Shown piece after piece: positions 24,956 through 34,272 of a stretch of 64,000 nt of DNA. The stretch's first letter is position 1, and each line of letters starts with the position of its first letter. Position numbers and translations under genes: made by a program. Location of the stretch: positions 1-64,000 of the forward strand of contig CAZFKN010000003.1 in assembly GCA_964519805.1 (NCBI GenBank), written 5' to 3'. Under the pieces are notes generated by a model, which was not told where the DNA came from, did not search any database, and saw only the letters and a list, made by a program, of their open reading frames with translations. Source of the stretch: DASQPE01 sp964519805. GTDB taxonomy: Bacteria; Gemmatimonadota; Gemmatimonadetes; Gemmatimonadales; GWC2-71-9.

Positions 24956-27294
24956 GCGAGCAGCCCGAGCGCCTCCGCCGCCGCGCGCGGATCGATTTCC
25001 GCGGCGGAATCGAGCTGCCGTCGCGCCGCATCGATCCGGCCCTCGGCCTGGGCGATATTGGCGAGAAATACGTGACTCGCCGCCCGTGACCAGGGGGAAC
25101 GCGACGGGTTGGCGAGCAGCTGCGCCAACCGGGCCGCGGCTTCACGGTCGCCGACGAACGAAGCCACGCCCCACAGCGACAGGTCGACGGTGACGTCGGT
25201 CGCGGAATCCAGCGCGGCGATCACCCTCTTCCGCGCGGCCGTGTCCTCGAGAGAGAAGGCGCGCAGCGCCTCGAGCTCCAGAGTCTCCGAGCGCGTCGCC
25301 CCGGCGTCGCGCGGCGTGCTGGCGCGAAGCGCAATCGCCCGCCGCACCAGCGAGTCCACCTGGGTCCGGTCCTTCTCGCTCGCGGCGATCCGGGCCAGAT
25401 GCACCAGCGGCGCGAAGAAGGTCGGCTGGAGGGCCAGGACACGCTGCCACGTCGCCTTCGAGTCCGCGATCGGCCGGCCCAACAGGGGCCCGTAATGAAA
25501 CTGGACCTCGCCGAGCTGCACCCACGCCTCGACGTCGTTCGGATAGATCGCGACGATGTTCTGGAACAGCCGCTCGGCCGCGACCCCGTCGCCGCGCCGC
25601 GTCGTCACCAGGCCTTGCAGCAGCAACCTATCGTGCTCGGACAGCCGATCCGCCAGACGCACCGCATGCTCCGCGGCCTCGTGCGCGATGTCGGAGCGGG
25701 TGAGCCACTCGGCGGCGACGCTCATCCGGTACCACGCCAGGGCGAAGAGCGAGTCCTGCGCAACGGCGCGCTGGAATCCATCCACGGCCGCGTCGAAGTT
25801 CCCGGCCCGGAACGCGCTCTCGCCGTCCAGGTACGCCTTGAGGGCGCCCAGCGATCGCGTCGTCACGGCGGCGATCGCCGTGAGTCGAGACTCCCTTCCG
25901 CTCCAGCCGGCCACGAGCTGACCGGCCAGTGAGTCTACCAGCTCGAAGACCTTGTCGGTCGGCCCCTCGGCTGACGCCGTCGCCGTGGCGCGTCCAAGGC
26001 GGCGGGTATCGTAGAGCGACGCGGTAAGCCGCAGCCGGTCGCCGACCGTCAGCACGTCACCCAGCACGAAGAGGCCGGCGCCGAAGTGATCCGCGATCCC
26101 GCGGCCCTGCTCAGGGCCGAGTGGTCCGTGCGCCTGCCGGCCGACGTAGCTGAGCAGGGCTCGGGAGTCCACCGTGTGCAGGTCGCCGGCTCCGTCGAGC
26201 TTGGTCCCCAGCAGGCCCACGAGCCCCTCGCCCAGGCCCAGCGAGTCGCCGCCACGCACGGTGAAAGGCAGCACGGCGATCGCACTGGCGGACGGGGCCG
26301 GGGGGGCGCCATCATCGGCTGTGCGCGCGCGCCAGACGAGCGCGGCCGCGAGGGCTACGCCCGCCAGTGCTGCGGGGATGACCCAGCGTCGTGCGCGCCG
26401 CACGACCGGGGGCGGAACCGGCGTCGCGAGCGTGTGGCCCTCTTCCGGCCCCCGGATCCCCCGTAGCAGGGCGACACTGGTCGTCGCCCGCGACTCCGGC
26501 GCCTTGGCGAGTCCCCATTCGAGCGCGGACTCCACCGGCGGGGCCAGGTCCGGGCGCTCCCGGCGCAGCGATGGGACCGGATGCATGGCGTGCTTGGCCA
26601 TGATCTCGAGCGGGGTCGTGCCTCCGAACGGCGCGACGCCCGCCAGCATTTCGTACAGCACGCAGGCGAGGCTGTAGACGTCGCTCCGCCCATCGAGGTC
26701 GGGCTGGCCGGAGGCCTGCTCCGGACTCATGTACGCCGGTGTGCCCATCGCGACGCCGGTGGCCGTGGCGCCGTGCGCCCCGGCCAGATCAACCGCCCGG
26801 GCGACACCGAAATCGGCGACGAAGGCGTGTCCGCTCGACAGCAGCACGTTTTCCGGCTTGACGTCACGGTGAACCACGCCGCACGCGTGCGCGTAGTCCA
26901 GGGCGCCCGCGAGGTCTTCCCCGATGCGCAGCGTCTCCGCCAGGGACAGCCGGCCCTCGCGCTGCAGCTTGGCGCGGAGCGACTCGCCCTGCACAAACGG
27001 CATCACGTACCAGAGCAGCTCGGTCCCGGCGCTGGCGGTGCCCGCGGCGCCGCTGTCGAACAGCGGAAGGATGTTGGGGTGCTGGAGGCCTGCGATGATC
27101 CGGATTTCGCGGAGGAAGCGCTCCGCGCCGAGGCCGGCGCCGATCTCGGGGCGGAGGACCTTGAGGGCTACCTGACGCTCGTGGCGCAGATCGCGCGCGA
27201 GATAGACCCGCGCCATGCCGCCCTCACCGATCAGGCGGACGATCTCGTAGCGGTCGCCGAGAGCGGTCCGAAGCCTTGCGAGGAGATCGTCCAC
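24814..27294 (-). CDS. Ser/Thr kinase with TPR region, frameshifted near its C-terminus
   Basis: This is a transmembrane protein kinase. The kinase domain (about residues 15-275) has GEGGMARVYLA, ALKVL, HRDVKPENVLL, DFGVAR and GTPAYMSPEQ, all intact. A single membrane helix follows at RRWVIPAALAGVALAAALVW, then a SAIAVLPFTV-GGDSLGLGEGLVGLL domain (the adenylate-cyclase-associated FlgO-like region common in such kinases) and TPR repeats starting near GALKAYLDGESAFRAGNFDAAV. After ...EALGLLAA the frame becomes Arg/Pro-rich nonsense and stops at 24814, while the proper tail continues in the neighbouring frame to 24348. The GTG at 27294 is chosen because the frame upstream of it lies largely within gltA. 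It lies 28 bases downstream of gltA. Confidence 0.85.
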   Translation of the reverse strand: MDDLLARLRTALGDRYEIVRLIGEGGMARVYLARDLRHERQVALKVLRPEIGAGLGAERFLREIRIIAGLQHPNILPLFDSGAAGTASAGTELLWYVMPFVQGESLRAKLQREGRLSLAETLRIGEDLAGALDYAHACGVVHRDVKPENVLLSSGHAFVADFGVARAVDLAGAHGATATGVAMGTPAYMSPEQASGQPDLDGRSDVYSLACVLYEMLAGVAPFGGTTPLEIMAKHAMHPVPSLRRERPDLAPPVESALEWGLAKAPESRATTSVALLRGIRGPEEGHTLATPVPPPVVRRARRWVIPAALAGVALAAALVWRARTADDGAPPAPSASAIAVLPFTVRGGDSLGLGEGLVGLLGTKLDGAGDLHTVDSRALLSYVGRQAHGPLGPEQGRGIADHFGAGLFVLGDVLTVGDRLRLTASLYDTRRLGRATATASAEGPTDKVFELVDSLAGQLVAGWSGRESRLTAIAAVTTRSLGALKAYLDGESAFRAGNFDAAVDGFQRAVAQDSLFALAWYRMSVAAEWLTRSDIAHEAAEHAVRLADRLSEHDRLLLQGLVTTRRGDGVAAERLFQNIVAIYPNDVEAWVQLGEVQFHYGPLLGRPIADSKATWQRVLALQPTFFAPLVHLARIAASEKDRTQVDSLVRRAIALRASTPRDAGATRSETLELEALRAFSLEDTAARKRVIAALDSATDVTVDLSLWGVASFVGDREAAARLAQLLANPSRSPWSRAASHVFLANIAQAEGRIDAARRQLDSAAEIDPRAAAEALGLLAAAPGATTRDQRGAERPPWAASPPPHLPPRSARCPPRQSCFGRAIRA

Positions 27295-27322
27295 GGGGGT
27301 CCGCCCAGGCGCCTCCCGCAGG

Positions 27323-28606
<1,284 letters not shown>

Positions 28607-28717
28607 AACCAGCTCCACGCGGAAAGAGACCCGCCCTCGGACCTGCGGGGCGCCGCGAAAAGATACGCCTGCGTGAATGCCGGGCCAACCCTCGGGCCGT
28701 CGTCCCGGACGTTGCTG

Positions 28718-29323
28718 CTAGGACGCCGCCGGGGTGGCTTCGCGACTCACGCGCCGTGCGGCGGCGACATGCGCCAGGAGGTGGCTGCCGTCGGAGGAGA
28801 AGAGCGGGAAGAGGTTGAGGTAACCGGAGAGATTGGAGACGAACGTATAGACGAAAAGATCGCCGATGACGGTGCCGAGGCGCGGGGCGCCGGCCAGGGA
28901 CCAGTAGACCACCGCTAGCAGCGTGACGAGGAGATTGGCGATTCCGCCGGAGGCCGAGATGATCGGCGCCCGCCAAGCCCGCCGGCCCCACTCGAAGCGC
29001 CACGGTCCCGGCTGGATATCGCGGTACCCGATCGCGGAGGCGTCGTCGTCAAGGAGGATCACGGAACCGACGAGCGGGAACAGGCCCAACCGGAGCCGGC
29101 AGCCAGCCAGGACCCCATCGAACAGCGCCGGTCCCACCCCCAGCCGGACGCCCCAGATGCGGACTCCCAGCATGCGGGCGGCTGCCGCGTGGCCGATCTC
29201 ATGCGCGTACAACGCGATCCACGAGGCCACGTAGGCCAGAATCAGCGGCTTGGCAAAAGTGAGGACCGCGTCTCGCATGACGGCGGGGAGGTCCGGCAGC
29301 AGCAATGCGGGGATCAGCAACAT
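28718..29323 (-). CDS. M50 family intramembrane protease-like protein
   Basis: The 201-residue product is a small membrane protein with the zinc motif HEIGH near residue 42 and a second motif NLFPLFSSDGSHLL, corresponding to the N-P-x-x-x-x-D-G block of site-2 proteases. Four to five hydrophobic helices are visible. It lacks PDZ and CBS domains and is shorter than the M50 protein at 20.2 kb. Many such short proteins serve as membrane peptidases of unknown targets. It ends 25 bases before queF on the same strand side, in the order queF then this gene. Confidence 0.8.
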   Translation of the reverse strand: MLLIPALLLPDLPAVMRDAVLTFAKPLILAYVASWIALYAHEIGHAAAARMLGVRIWGVRLGVGPALFDGVLAGCRLRLGLFPLVGSVILLDDDASAIGYRDIQPGPWRFEWGRRAWRAPIISASGGIANLLVTLLAVVYWSLAGAPRLGTVIGDLFVYTFVSNLSGYLNLFPLFSSDGSHLLAHVAAARRVSREATPAAS

Positions 29324-29348
29324 CGAATCTCGTTCGTCGGCAGAGGCG

Positions 29349-29738
29349 CTAGGCAGCAGGTAGTGTGATCGTGCAGGTCGTCTCGAAGCCCCCCCGAACG
29401 TTGTACAGCGTTGTGACCACCAGGCGCCGGGGGTGCAGGAGGCGGAAGAGGTCGTCGGCGATGCGGGCGGTGGCGTGCTCCTGAAAAATGCCCACGTTCC
29501 GGAAGCTTACGATGTAATACTTGAGACTCTTGAGCTCGACGCAGCGGTCCGACGGAACATACCGTACGGTGAGCGTCGCGAAATCGGGAAGGCCGCTGTA
29601 CGGACAGACGGCGCTGAATTCCCGGGTTTCGGTGACGATCTCCTGCTCAGGACCGGCATAGGGGAAGGTCTCGAGCACTGCCGCGTCGATAGCTTCCGGA
29701 CCGGTGAATTGAAGGCTGCGGCCCTCGGCGATGGCCAT
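29349..29738 (-). CDS. queF: NADPH-dependent 7-cyano-7-deazaguanine reductase
   Basis: QueF reduces preQ0 to preQ1, the step after QueC. The 129-residue product is the short unimodular form. It has the catalytic Cys in SAVCPYSGLPD and the QueF signature ELKSLKYYI, then GIFQEHATARIADDL and TLYNVRGGFETT. The open frame runs up to 29834 but the ATG at 29738 has GGAG eight bases upstream, avoids overlap with the acyl-CoA dehydrogenase and matches family length. It lies 46 bases downstream of that gene, far from queE/queC. Confidence 0.93.
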   Translation of the reverse strand: MAIAEGRSLQFTGPEAIDAAVLETFPYAGPEQEIVTETREFSAVCPYSGLPDFATLTVRYVPSDRCVELKSLKYYIVSFRNVGIFQEHATARIADDLFRLLHPRRLVVTTLYNVRGGFETTCTITLPAA

Positions 29739-29784
29739 GCGCTGGGCTCCGGTGGGGTACCCGGACAATGTAAGGGGGCGCGAG

Positions 29785-31665
29785 CTACCGTCCCAGATTC
29801 CCCACCGTGCCCTGCTCCAGCCACTCGTGCTCACCCCGGAGGACGTGCTGCGCCACCCGGTACGTGGCGGCGTCGTCGTTCAGGAAGACGGCCCTGAATT
29901 TCTCCCGGACGCGCCGGCGCGCCTGCCGGCTGAAGACGTCGGCCAGCTCGACCGCCCCGTCCCCCGTCTGGCGGCCGGCGGGACTGTCCGGCCGGGCCAG
30001 CGCGTGCGCCCGGGAGCACGCCGCCGTGATCGCGAGCAACTCGGCCCCGATCTCGACCAGCCGCCCCAGCACCGCCTGCCGCTTCTCCAGACGGGGGCCG
30101 AACCTCACCATACAGTGGAACAGGGTCCGCGCCAGCTTGCGGGACATGCGGTTGACGAATCGGAGATGAGTGGCCAGCCGGCCGAACTCCGAGTAGCGCG
30201 GCCACCGCGCCCAGCCCAGATAGAGGCGCGGATACCAGGTCGCATAGAACAGCGCGGCCCGGCCCAACGCCGCCGCCTTGCGGCGGGCCGTGGTCTTGGG
30301 ATCGATCAGGTCGCCGGCGACGTCGAGGTGGGTGTCCACCGCCTCCCGGGCGATGAACAGCCGCATGATTTCGCTGGACCCCTCGAAGATCAGGTTGATG
30401 CGCATGTCCCGCATCATCCGCTCGATCGGGTCCGGCCGCTCCCCCCGGCTGCGGAGGCTGTCGGCGGTCTCGTAGCCCCGCCCGCCCTTGATCTGGAGCG
30501 TGTCGTCCACGATTCGCCACGCGGTTTCGGTGTTCCATAGCTTGGCCATGGCGGCTTCGAGACGGATGTCCGCGTTGCCACGGTCGGCCATCAGCGAGGC
30601 CAGATCGGACACCGCTTCCATGGCGAACGTTTCGGCGGCCATGCGGCCGATTTTCTGCGCGATCGCGTCGTGCTTCCCGATCGGCTGGCCCCACTGCACC
30701 CGCTCCGCCGCCCAGCCGCGGACGATTTCCAGGCACTTCTTGGACGCGGCGACACAGGACGCGGGGAGCGTGAGACGCCCGGTATTCAGCGTGATCAGGG
30801 CGAGCTTCAGTCCCTTACCCTCACCCCAGAGGACGTTCTCCCTCGGCACGCGCACGTTCGTGAACCGGATGACGCCGTTCTCCAGGGCCTTGAGTCCCAT
30901 GAAGTGGAGCCGCTGGACCACTTCGACCCCGGGCCACTCGGTCTCGACGATGAAGGCGCTGATGCGCTTGGGTCCGGTCCGGGCCATGACCACCATCAGC
31001 TCGGCAATGGTCCCGTTGGTACACCAGAGCTTCTCCCCGTTCAGGATGTAGTGAGTGCCGTCCGGGGACAGCTCGGCTGTGGTCGTCATGGCGGCCGGGT
31101 CGGAGCCCACGTTGGGCTCCGTCAGGGCGAAGGCGGAAATGGCGCCCTTGGCCAGGCGGGGCAGGTAGCGCTTCTTCTGCTCCGGCGTCCCGAAGAGCTT
31201 GAGCGGCTGGGGCACGCCAATCGACTGCGCCGCCGACAGGAGCGCGGTCAGGTTGCCGTCCTGGCTGGTGACCAGCCCGATCGCGTGGGTATAGCTGGTC
31301 TGGCTGAGACCGAGACCGCCGTATTCCTCCGGGATCTTGATCCCGAACGCCCCCAGCTCGCGGAGGCCGTCGATGACGTCCGCCGGGATCTTGCCTTCGC
31401 GGTCGATCCGGTCGCTATCGACTCGCTCCTGGAGGAACTTCTCTAGCCGCTCCAGGAACGGGCGGGCCTTCGCGACCTCGCGGGGATCCGCTTGGGGATA
31501 CGGATGTACCAGATCCAGCCGAAAGGATCCGTCGAACAGCTCTCGAACGAAGCTCGGCGCCTGCCACTCCTTCTCGCGGGCCGCCTCGGCGACTTCGCGG
31601 GCTTCCTGCTCGGTGGCGAGGGGCTGCGTCGCCCGGGTGTCCGGGGCGGAGATCACGTTGGTCAT
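29785..31665 (-). CDS. Acyl-CoA dehydrogenase with C-terminal extension (VLCAD/ACAD9-like)
   Basis: This 626-residue flavoenzyme would carry out the first step of fatty-acid beta-oxidation. ACAD signatures are clear: FGIKIPEEYGGLGLS, FALTEPNVGSDPAAM, LNGEKLWCTNG, the FAD site ERVQWGQPIGKHDAIAQKI and QIKGGRGYE. The catalytic base is probably the Glu in NLIFEGSSEIMRLFIA. About 190 residues follow the usual domain end, as in very-long-chain enzymes that bind membranes. The ATG overlaps the stop of the TetR gene by four bases; the much longer open frame upstream is not coding. The regulator next to it probably controls it. Confidence 0.92.
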   Translation of the reverse strand: MTNVISAPDTRATQPLATEQEAREVAEAAREKEWQAPSFVRELFDGSFRLDLVHPYPQADPREVAKARPFLERLEKFLQERVDSDRIDREGKIPADVIDGLRELGAFGIKIPEEYGGLGLSQTSYTHAIGLVTSQDGNLTALLSAAQSIGVPQPLKLFGTPEQKKRYLPRLAKGAISAFALTEPNVGSDPAAMTTTAELSPDGTHYILNGEKLWCTNGTIAELMVVMARTGPKRISAFIVETEWPGVEVVQRLHFMGLKALENGVIRFTNVRVPRENVLWGEGKGLKLALITLNTGRLTLPASCVAASKKCLEIVRGWAAERVQWGQPIGKHDAIAQKIGRMAAETFAMEAVSDLASLMADRGNADIRLEAAMAKLWNTETAWRIVDDTLQIKGGRGYETADSLRSRGERPDPIERMMRDMRINLIFEGSSEIMRLFIAREAVDTHLDVAGDLIDPKTTARRKAAALGRAALFYATWYPRLYLGWARWPRYSEFGRLATHLRFVNRMSRKLARTLFHCMVRFGPRLEKRQAVLGRLVEIGAELLAITAACSRAHALARPDSPAGRQTGDGAVELADVFSRQARRRVREKFRAVFLNDDAATYRVAQHVLRGEHEWLEQGTVGNLGR

Positions 31666-32336
31666 CGGGAGTTGCCTGCTGAGGATTGGGCCATCGGCGC
31701 CAGGCCGGACCGGCCGTTGGCGCCGTACAGGACGAGATCGATCACGTGCCGCTTGCGGCGGGCGAGCGCCGCGGCTCCGTCGACCTTGATGCCGACCGCC
31801 TGGGCGACGGTACTCGCGTGCACGAGGGGGAACCAGCAAAGCGCGATGATACTGAGGAGAAGGTGGGCCGCCTCGCCCGAGGGCGACGGGTCGAGCCCCA
31901 GCTCGACCGCGAGCGCGGCCAATGCCTCCCGCCCGGCCTGAACCTCGACGGCTGCCTCGGGCAAGGTCCCCCGCGCGGCCAGGGCTTCCCGCTCGAGCAG
32001 GCGAATGAAGTTCGGCCGCGAGACGAGGAAGTCGAAGTAGTCCGAGACGGCGCCCTCCAGCACGACCTCCGGAGACTGACCGCTCGCGAGCGCCCGTTCC
32101 CGTCCGGCCTGCACGGCGCGGCGAACCTCGCCGAAGCACCGGTCGAGCACAGCCCGGTACAGGTCGGGCTTCGATCCGTAGAAATATCCAGGGGTAGCGC
32201 GCGACACGCCGGCCAGCTTGCCGACCTGGCTCAGGCTGGTCGCGCCGTACCCTTGCCGCGCGAACAGCCGCTCGGCCGCGTCGAGGATGGCTTCGCGGGT
32301 TCGCGCGGCGTTGCGCTCGCGCTCGGGTGCACTCAT
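31662..32336 (-). CDS. TetR family regulator of the acyl-CoA dehydrogenase
   Basis: The 224-residue product has a TetR N-terminal helix-turn-helix (TREAILDAAERLFARQGYGATSLSQVGKLAGVSRATPGYFYGSKPDLY region, residues 13-58) and a helical ligand-binding part. The translational coupling to an acyl-CoA dehydrogenase suggests a FadR-like repressor that senses acyl-CoA. The ATG at 32336 fits the family; the open frame upstream covers a promoter region with a 24-base inverted repeat that would be its operator. Confidence 0.9.
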   Translation of the reverse strand: MSAPERERNAARTREAILDAAERLFARQGYGATSLSQVGKLAGVSRATPGYFYGSKPDLYRAVLDRCFGEVRRAVQAGRERALASGQSPEVVLEGAVSDYFDFLVSRPNFIRLLEREALAARGTLPEAAVEVQAGREALAALAVELGLDPSPSGEAAHLLLSIIALCWFPLVHASTVAQAVGIKVDGAAALARRKRHVIDLVLYGANGRSGLAPMAQSSAGNSR

Positions 32337-32363
32337 GCGTGCCGGGGTTGAGGGTCCGAGGTG

Positions 32364-32387
32364 TACTTGCTTGTCGTCTAGCAAGTA
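32364..32387. promoter_or_regulatory. Probable TetR operator
   Basis: TACTTGCT and AGCAAGTA form a perfect eight-base inverted repeat with an eight-base spacer, 28 bases before the TetR start. Size and symmetry are typical of a TetR dimer site, so autorepression of the tetR-acyl-CoA dehydrogenase pair is likely. It is also within 180 bases of the divergent lrp gene. Confidence 0.7.
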
Positions 32388-32506
32388 TCGGAAGCCGTCG
32401 CGTTTCTGGCAAGGGGGTGGGGTGTCCACAGAGGGTGGGATCGGGATCGGGTCCCAAGTACGATCTGCCGTTCTTCGGCGATCATGTATCGATTCGATGG
32501 CAGGAG

Positions 32507-32534
32507 TTGAAAAATGCGAATGAAACGTTAGACT
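32507..32534 (+). promoter_or_regulatory. Promoter of the lrp-like gene, leaderless transcript
   Basis: TTGAAA and TAGACT are separated by 16 bases. The TAGACT hexamer ends six bases before the ATG of the Lrp gene, so transcription would start at or next to the A of the start codon and the mRNA would have no 5' untranslated region. No ribosome-binding site is seen before this ATG. Confidence 0.55.
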
Positions 32535-32540
32535 GGATCC

Positions 32541-33002
32541 ATGGATACCGTTGATACGAAGATCATCGCCCTGCTCCTCCACGACGGCCGCGAAGCCTGG
32601 GCCCGCATCGGTGAACGCGTCGGACTCACCGGTCCCGCCATCGCCGAACGAGTGCGACGACTCGAGGAGAGCGGCGTCATCCGCGGCTACGCCGCGCTCG
32701 TCGCCCCCGGGCCCGCTGGCTTCCCGCTCACCGCCTTCGTCTCGGTAACGCTGGAAACACCGCACCATCGTCGCGCCTTCCTGGCCCGCGTCGCCAGTCT
32801 CCCCGAGGTCCAGGAATGCCACCATGTCACGGGCGACGACGACTACCTCCTCAAGATCCGCTCCCGCGGCCCGGCCGACCTGGACCGGCTGCTCACGGAG
32901 CAGCTGAAAGGCGGGCCGGGGGTCCTCCGGACGCGGACACTCGTGGTGCTCCGGTCGGAGAAAGAATCGGTCCGCTTTCCTCCCCTCGACGCGCGCGAGT
33001 AA
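32541..33002 (+). CDS. Lrp/AsnC family regulator
   Basis: The 153-residue product has the AsnC-type N-terminal helix-turn-helix (DTKIIALLLHDGREAWARIG, then GPAIAERVRRLEESGVIRGY) and a C-terminal RAM ligand domain with EVQECHHVTGDDDYLLKI. Such proteins sense amino acids. The gene is five bases upstream of a LysE-type exporter, a common regulator-exporter pair, so it probably activates export when an amino acid accumulates. The promoter places the mRNA start at the ATG. Confidence 0.93.
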   Translation: MDTVDTKIIALLLHDGREAWARIGERVGLTGPAIAERVRRLEESGVIRGYAALVAPGPAGFPLTAFVSVTLETPHHRRAFLARVASLPEVQECHHVTGDDDYLLKIRSRGPADLDRLLTEQLKGGPGVLRTRTLVVLRSEKESVRFPPLDARE

Positions 33003-33007
33003 CCGTC

Positions 33008-33628
33008 GTGGACTGGGGGCTCATCGGGCGCGGGTTCGTCCTCGGCTTTGCCGTCGCAGCACCGGTCGGCCCGATCGGTGTGCTCGTCATTCGTTGGACG
33101 CTCGCGGCCGGTTCCCGGAATGGATTCGTTTCCGGCCTGGGCGCCGCGACCGCCGACGCTACCTACGGCTCCGTTGCCGCCCTTGGCCTCGGCGCCGCGA
33201 CCCGCTCGTTGGTGGCGCATGCCGACCTGATACGCGCGGGAGGAGGCCTGTTCCTCTGCTGGTTCGGCATCCGGACGATCCTCGCCCGGCCGGCCGAAGG
33301 GAACGACGCCGCCGGCACGGCACCGCGACTCTGGGCGGCCTACGCCTCTACGCTGCTGCTCACCATCACGAATCCCATGACGATTCTTTCCTTCGCGGCC
33401 GCCTTTGCGGGCTTGGGCCTGGCGAATGGGGTGACCGGGCCCGGAACGGGCCTTTCGCTCGTGGCCTCGGTGTTCGCGGGATCCATGCTCTGGTGGGCGC
33501 TTCTCAGCGGCGGGGTTGGGGTGCTCCGAGGCAGCCTCGGGGTGAGGCCGCTCCGAGCGGTGAACTGGGTGGCGGGGCTGCTGCTGATCGGGTTCGGACT
33601 GGTGGCCGTGGTGGGCGTTAGAACGTGA
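33008..33628 (+). CDS. LysE/RhtB family amino-acid exporter
   Basis: The 206-residue membrane protein has six hydrophobic helices and the family signature near its start, GFAVAAPVGPIGVLVIRWTL, followed by GFVSGLGAATADATYG. NPMTILSF in the centre corresponds to the conserved NP in the fifth segment. It starts from GTG. The upstream Lrp-like gene is five bases away. Its last 11 bases overlap the convergent beta-barrel gene. Confidence 0.9.
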   Translation: MDWGLIGRGFVLGFAVAAPVGPIGVLVIRWTLAAGSRNGFVSGLGAATADATYGSVAALGLGAATRSLVAHADLIRAGGGLFLCWFGIRTILARPAEGNDAAGTAPRLWAAYASTLLLTITNPMTILSFAAAFAGLGLANGVTGPGTGLSLVASVFAGSMLWWALLSGGVGVLRGSLGVRPLRAVNWVAGLLLIGFGLVAVVGVRT

Positions 33629-34253
33629 TTCCCGCCAGGACGGCCCAGACGCGATTCTTCAGGTCCTGTCCCGGCGCGAGGTTTCGTAGCCCCACGATCC
33701 GTCGCAGCTCCAGGCGCAGCGTGGCGCTGCGCATCGGGTACTCGAGCCCACCGCCGAAGACGGCGTTGAAATCGCTGCGCGCGAGCGCGACGCTGGCCGA
33801 ATCGCCGTCGCACCGCCCCTGTTCGATGTTGTCGGTCCCCTGCACCTGTAGCTCGCAGCCGACCGAAATGGCGAACGAGCCGCCGCCCAGCAGCACGGGC
33901 CGCAGGCGGCCGACCGGCACCGTAATGCGTGCCAGTACGGGAACCTCGATGTAGACCAGTTGGGCGATGCCCAGGAACGTGCCGCCTGCCTCAGGAGCCG
34001 AGAGCCCGCCGCCCCGGCGGGACAACATCAGCTCGACCTGCCCGTTGAGCGGTCCGGCGATCCGCCGCGACAGGAACCCGGCCACGATGCTGCCTTCCTG
34101 AGTTCCGCTCGGCGTCCCGCCCGGACTGAACTGGGCGTGCGAGTACCCCAGCTCGAATCCGATCTGCGTGCCCCGCTCCTGCGCGCGCAACGCTCCGGGG
34201 AGCACCCCCACGAGACCCGCGAGCAAGAGGCAGAAATGGGAGCGCCGGAGCAT
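33618..34253 (-). CDS. Outer-membrane beta-barrel protein
   Basis: The 211-residue product has a signal peptide ending in ALRAQ and then alternating hydrophobic strands, for example IGFELGYSHAQFS, NGQVELMLSRRGGGL and YIEVPVLARITVP, with a final aromatic residue in VWAVLAGITF, as outer-membrane barrels do. It resembles the PorT/OMP_b-brl_2 group of about eight strands. The function is not known. It lies 19 bases downstream of gltB on the same strand. Confidence 0.8.
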   Translation of the reverse strand: MLRRSHFCLLLAGLVGVLPGALRAQERGTQIGFELGYSHAQFSPGGTPSGTQEGSIVAGFLSRRIAGPLNGQVELMLSRRGGGLSAPEAGGTFLGIAQLVYIEVPVLARITVPVGRLRPVLLGGGSFAISVGCELQVQGTDNIEQGRCDGDSASVALARSDFNAVFGGGLEYPMRSATLRLELRRIVGLRNLAPGQDLKNRVWAVLAGITF

Positions 34254-34272
34254 GGCGCCCGGAAGCTAACCC

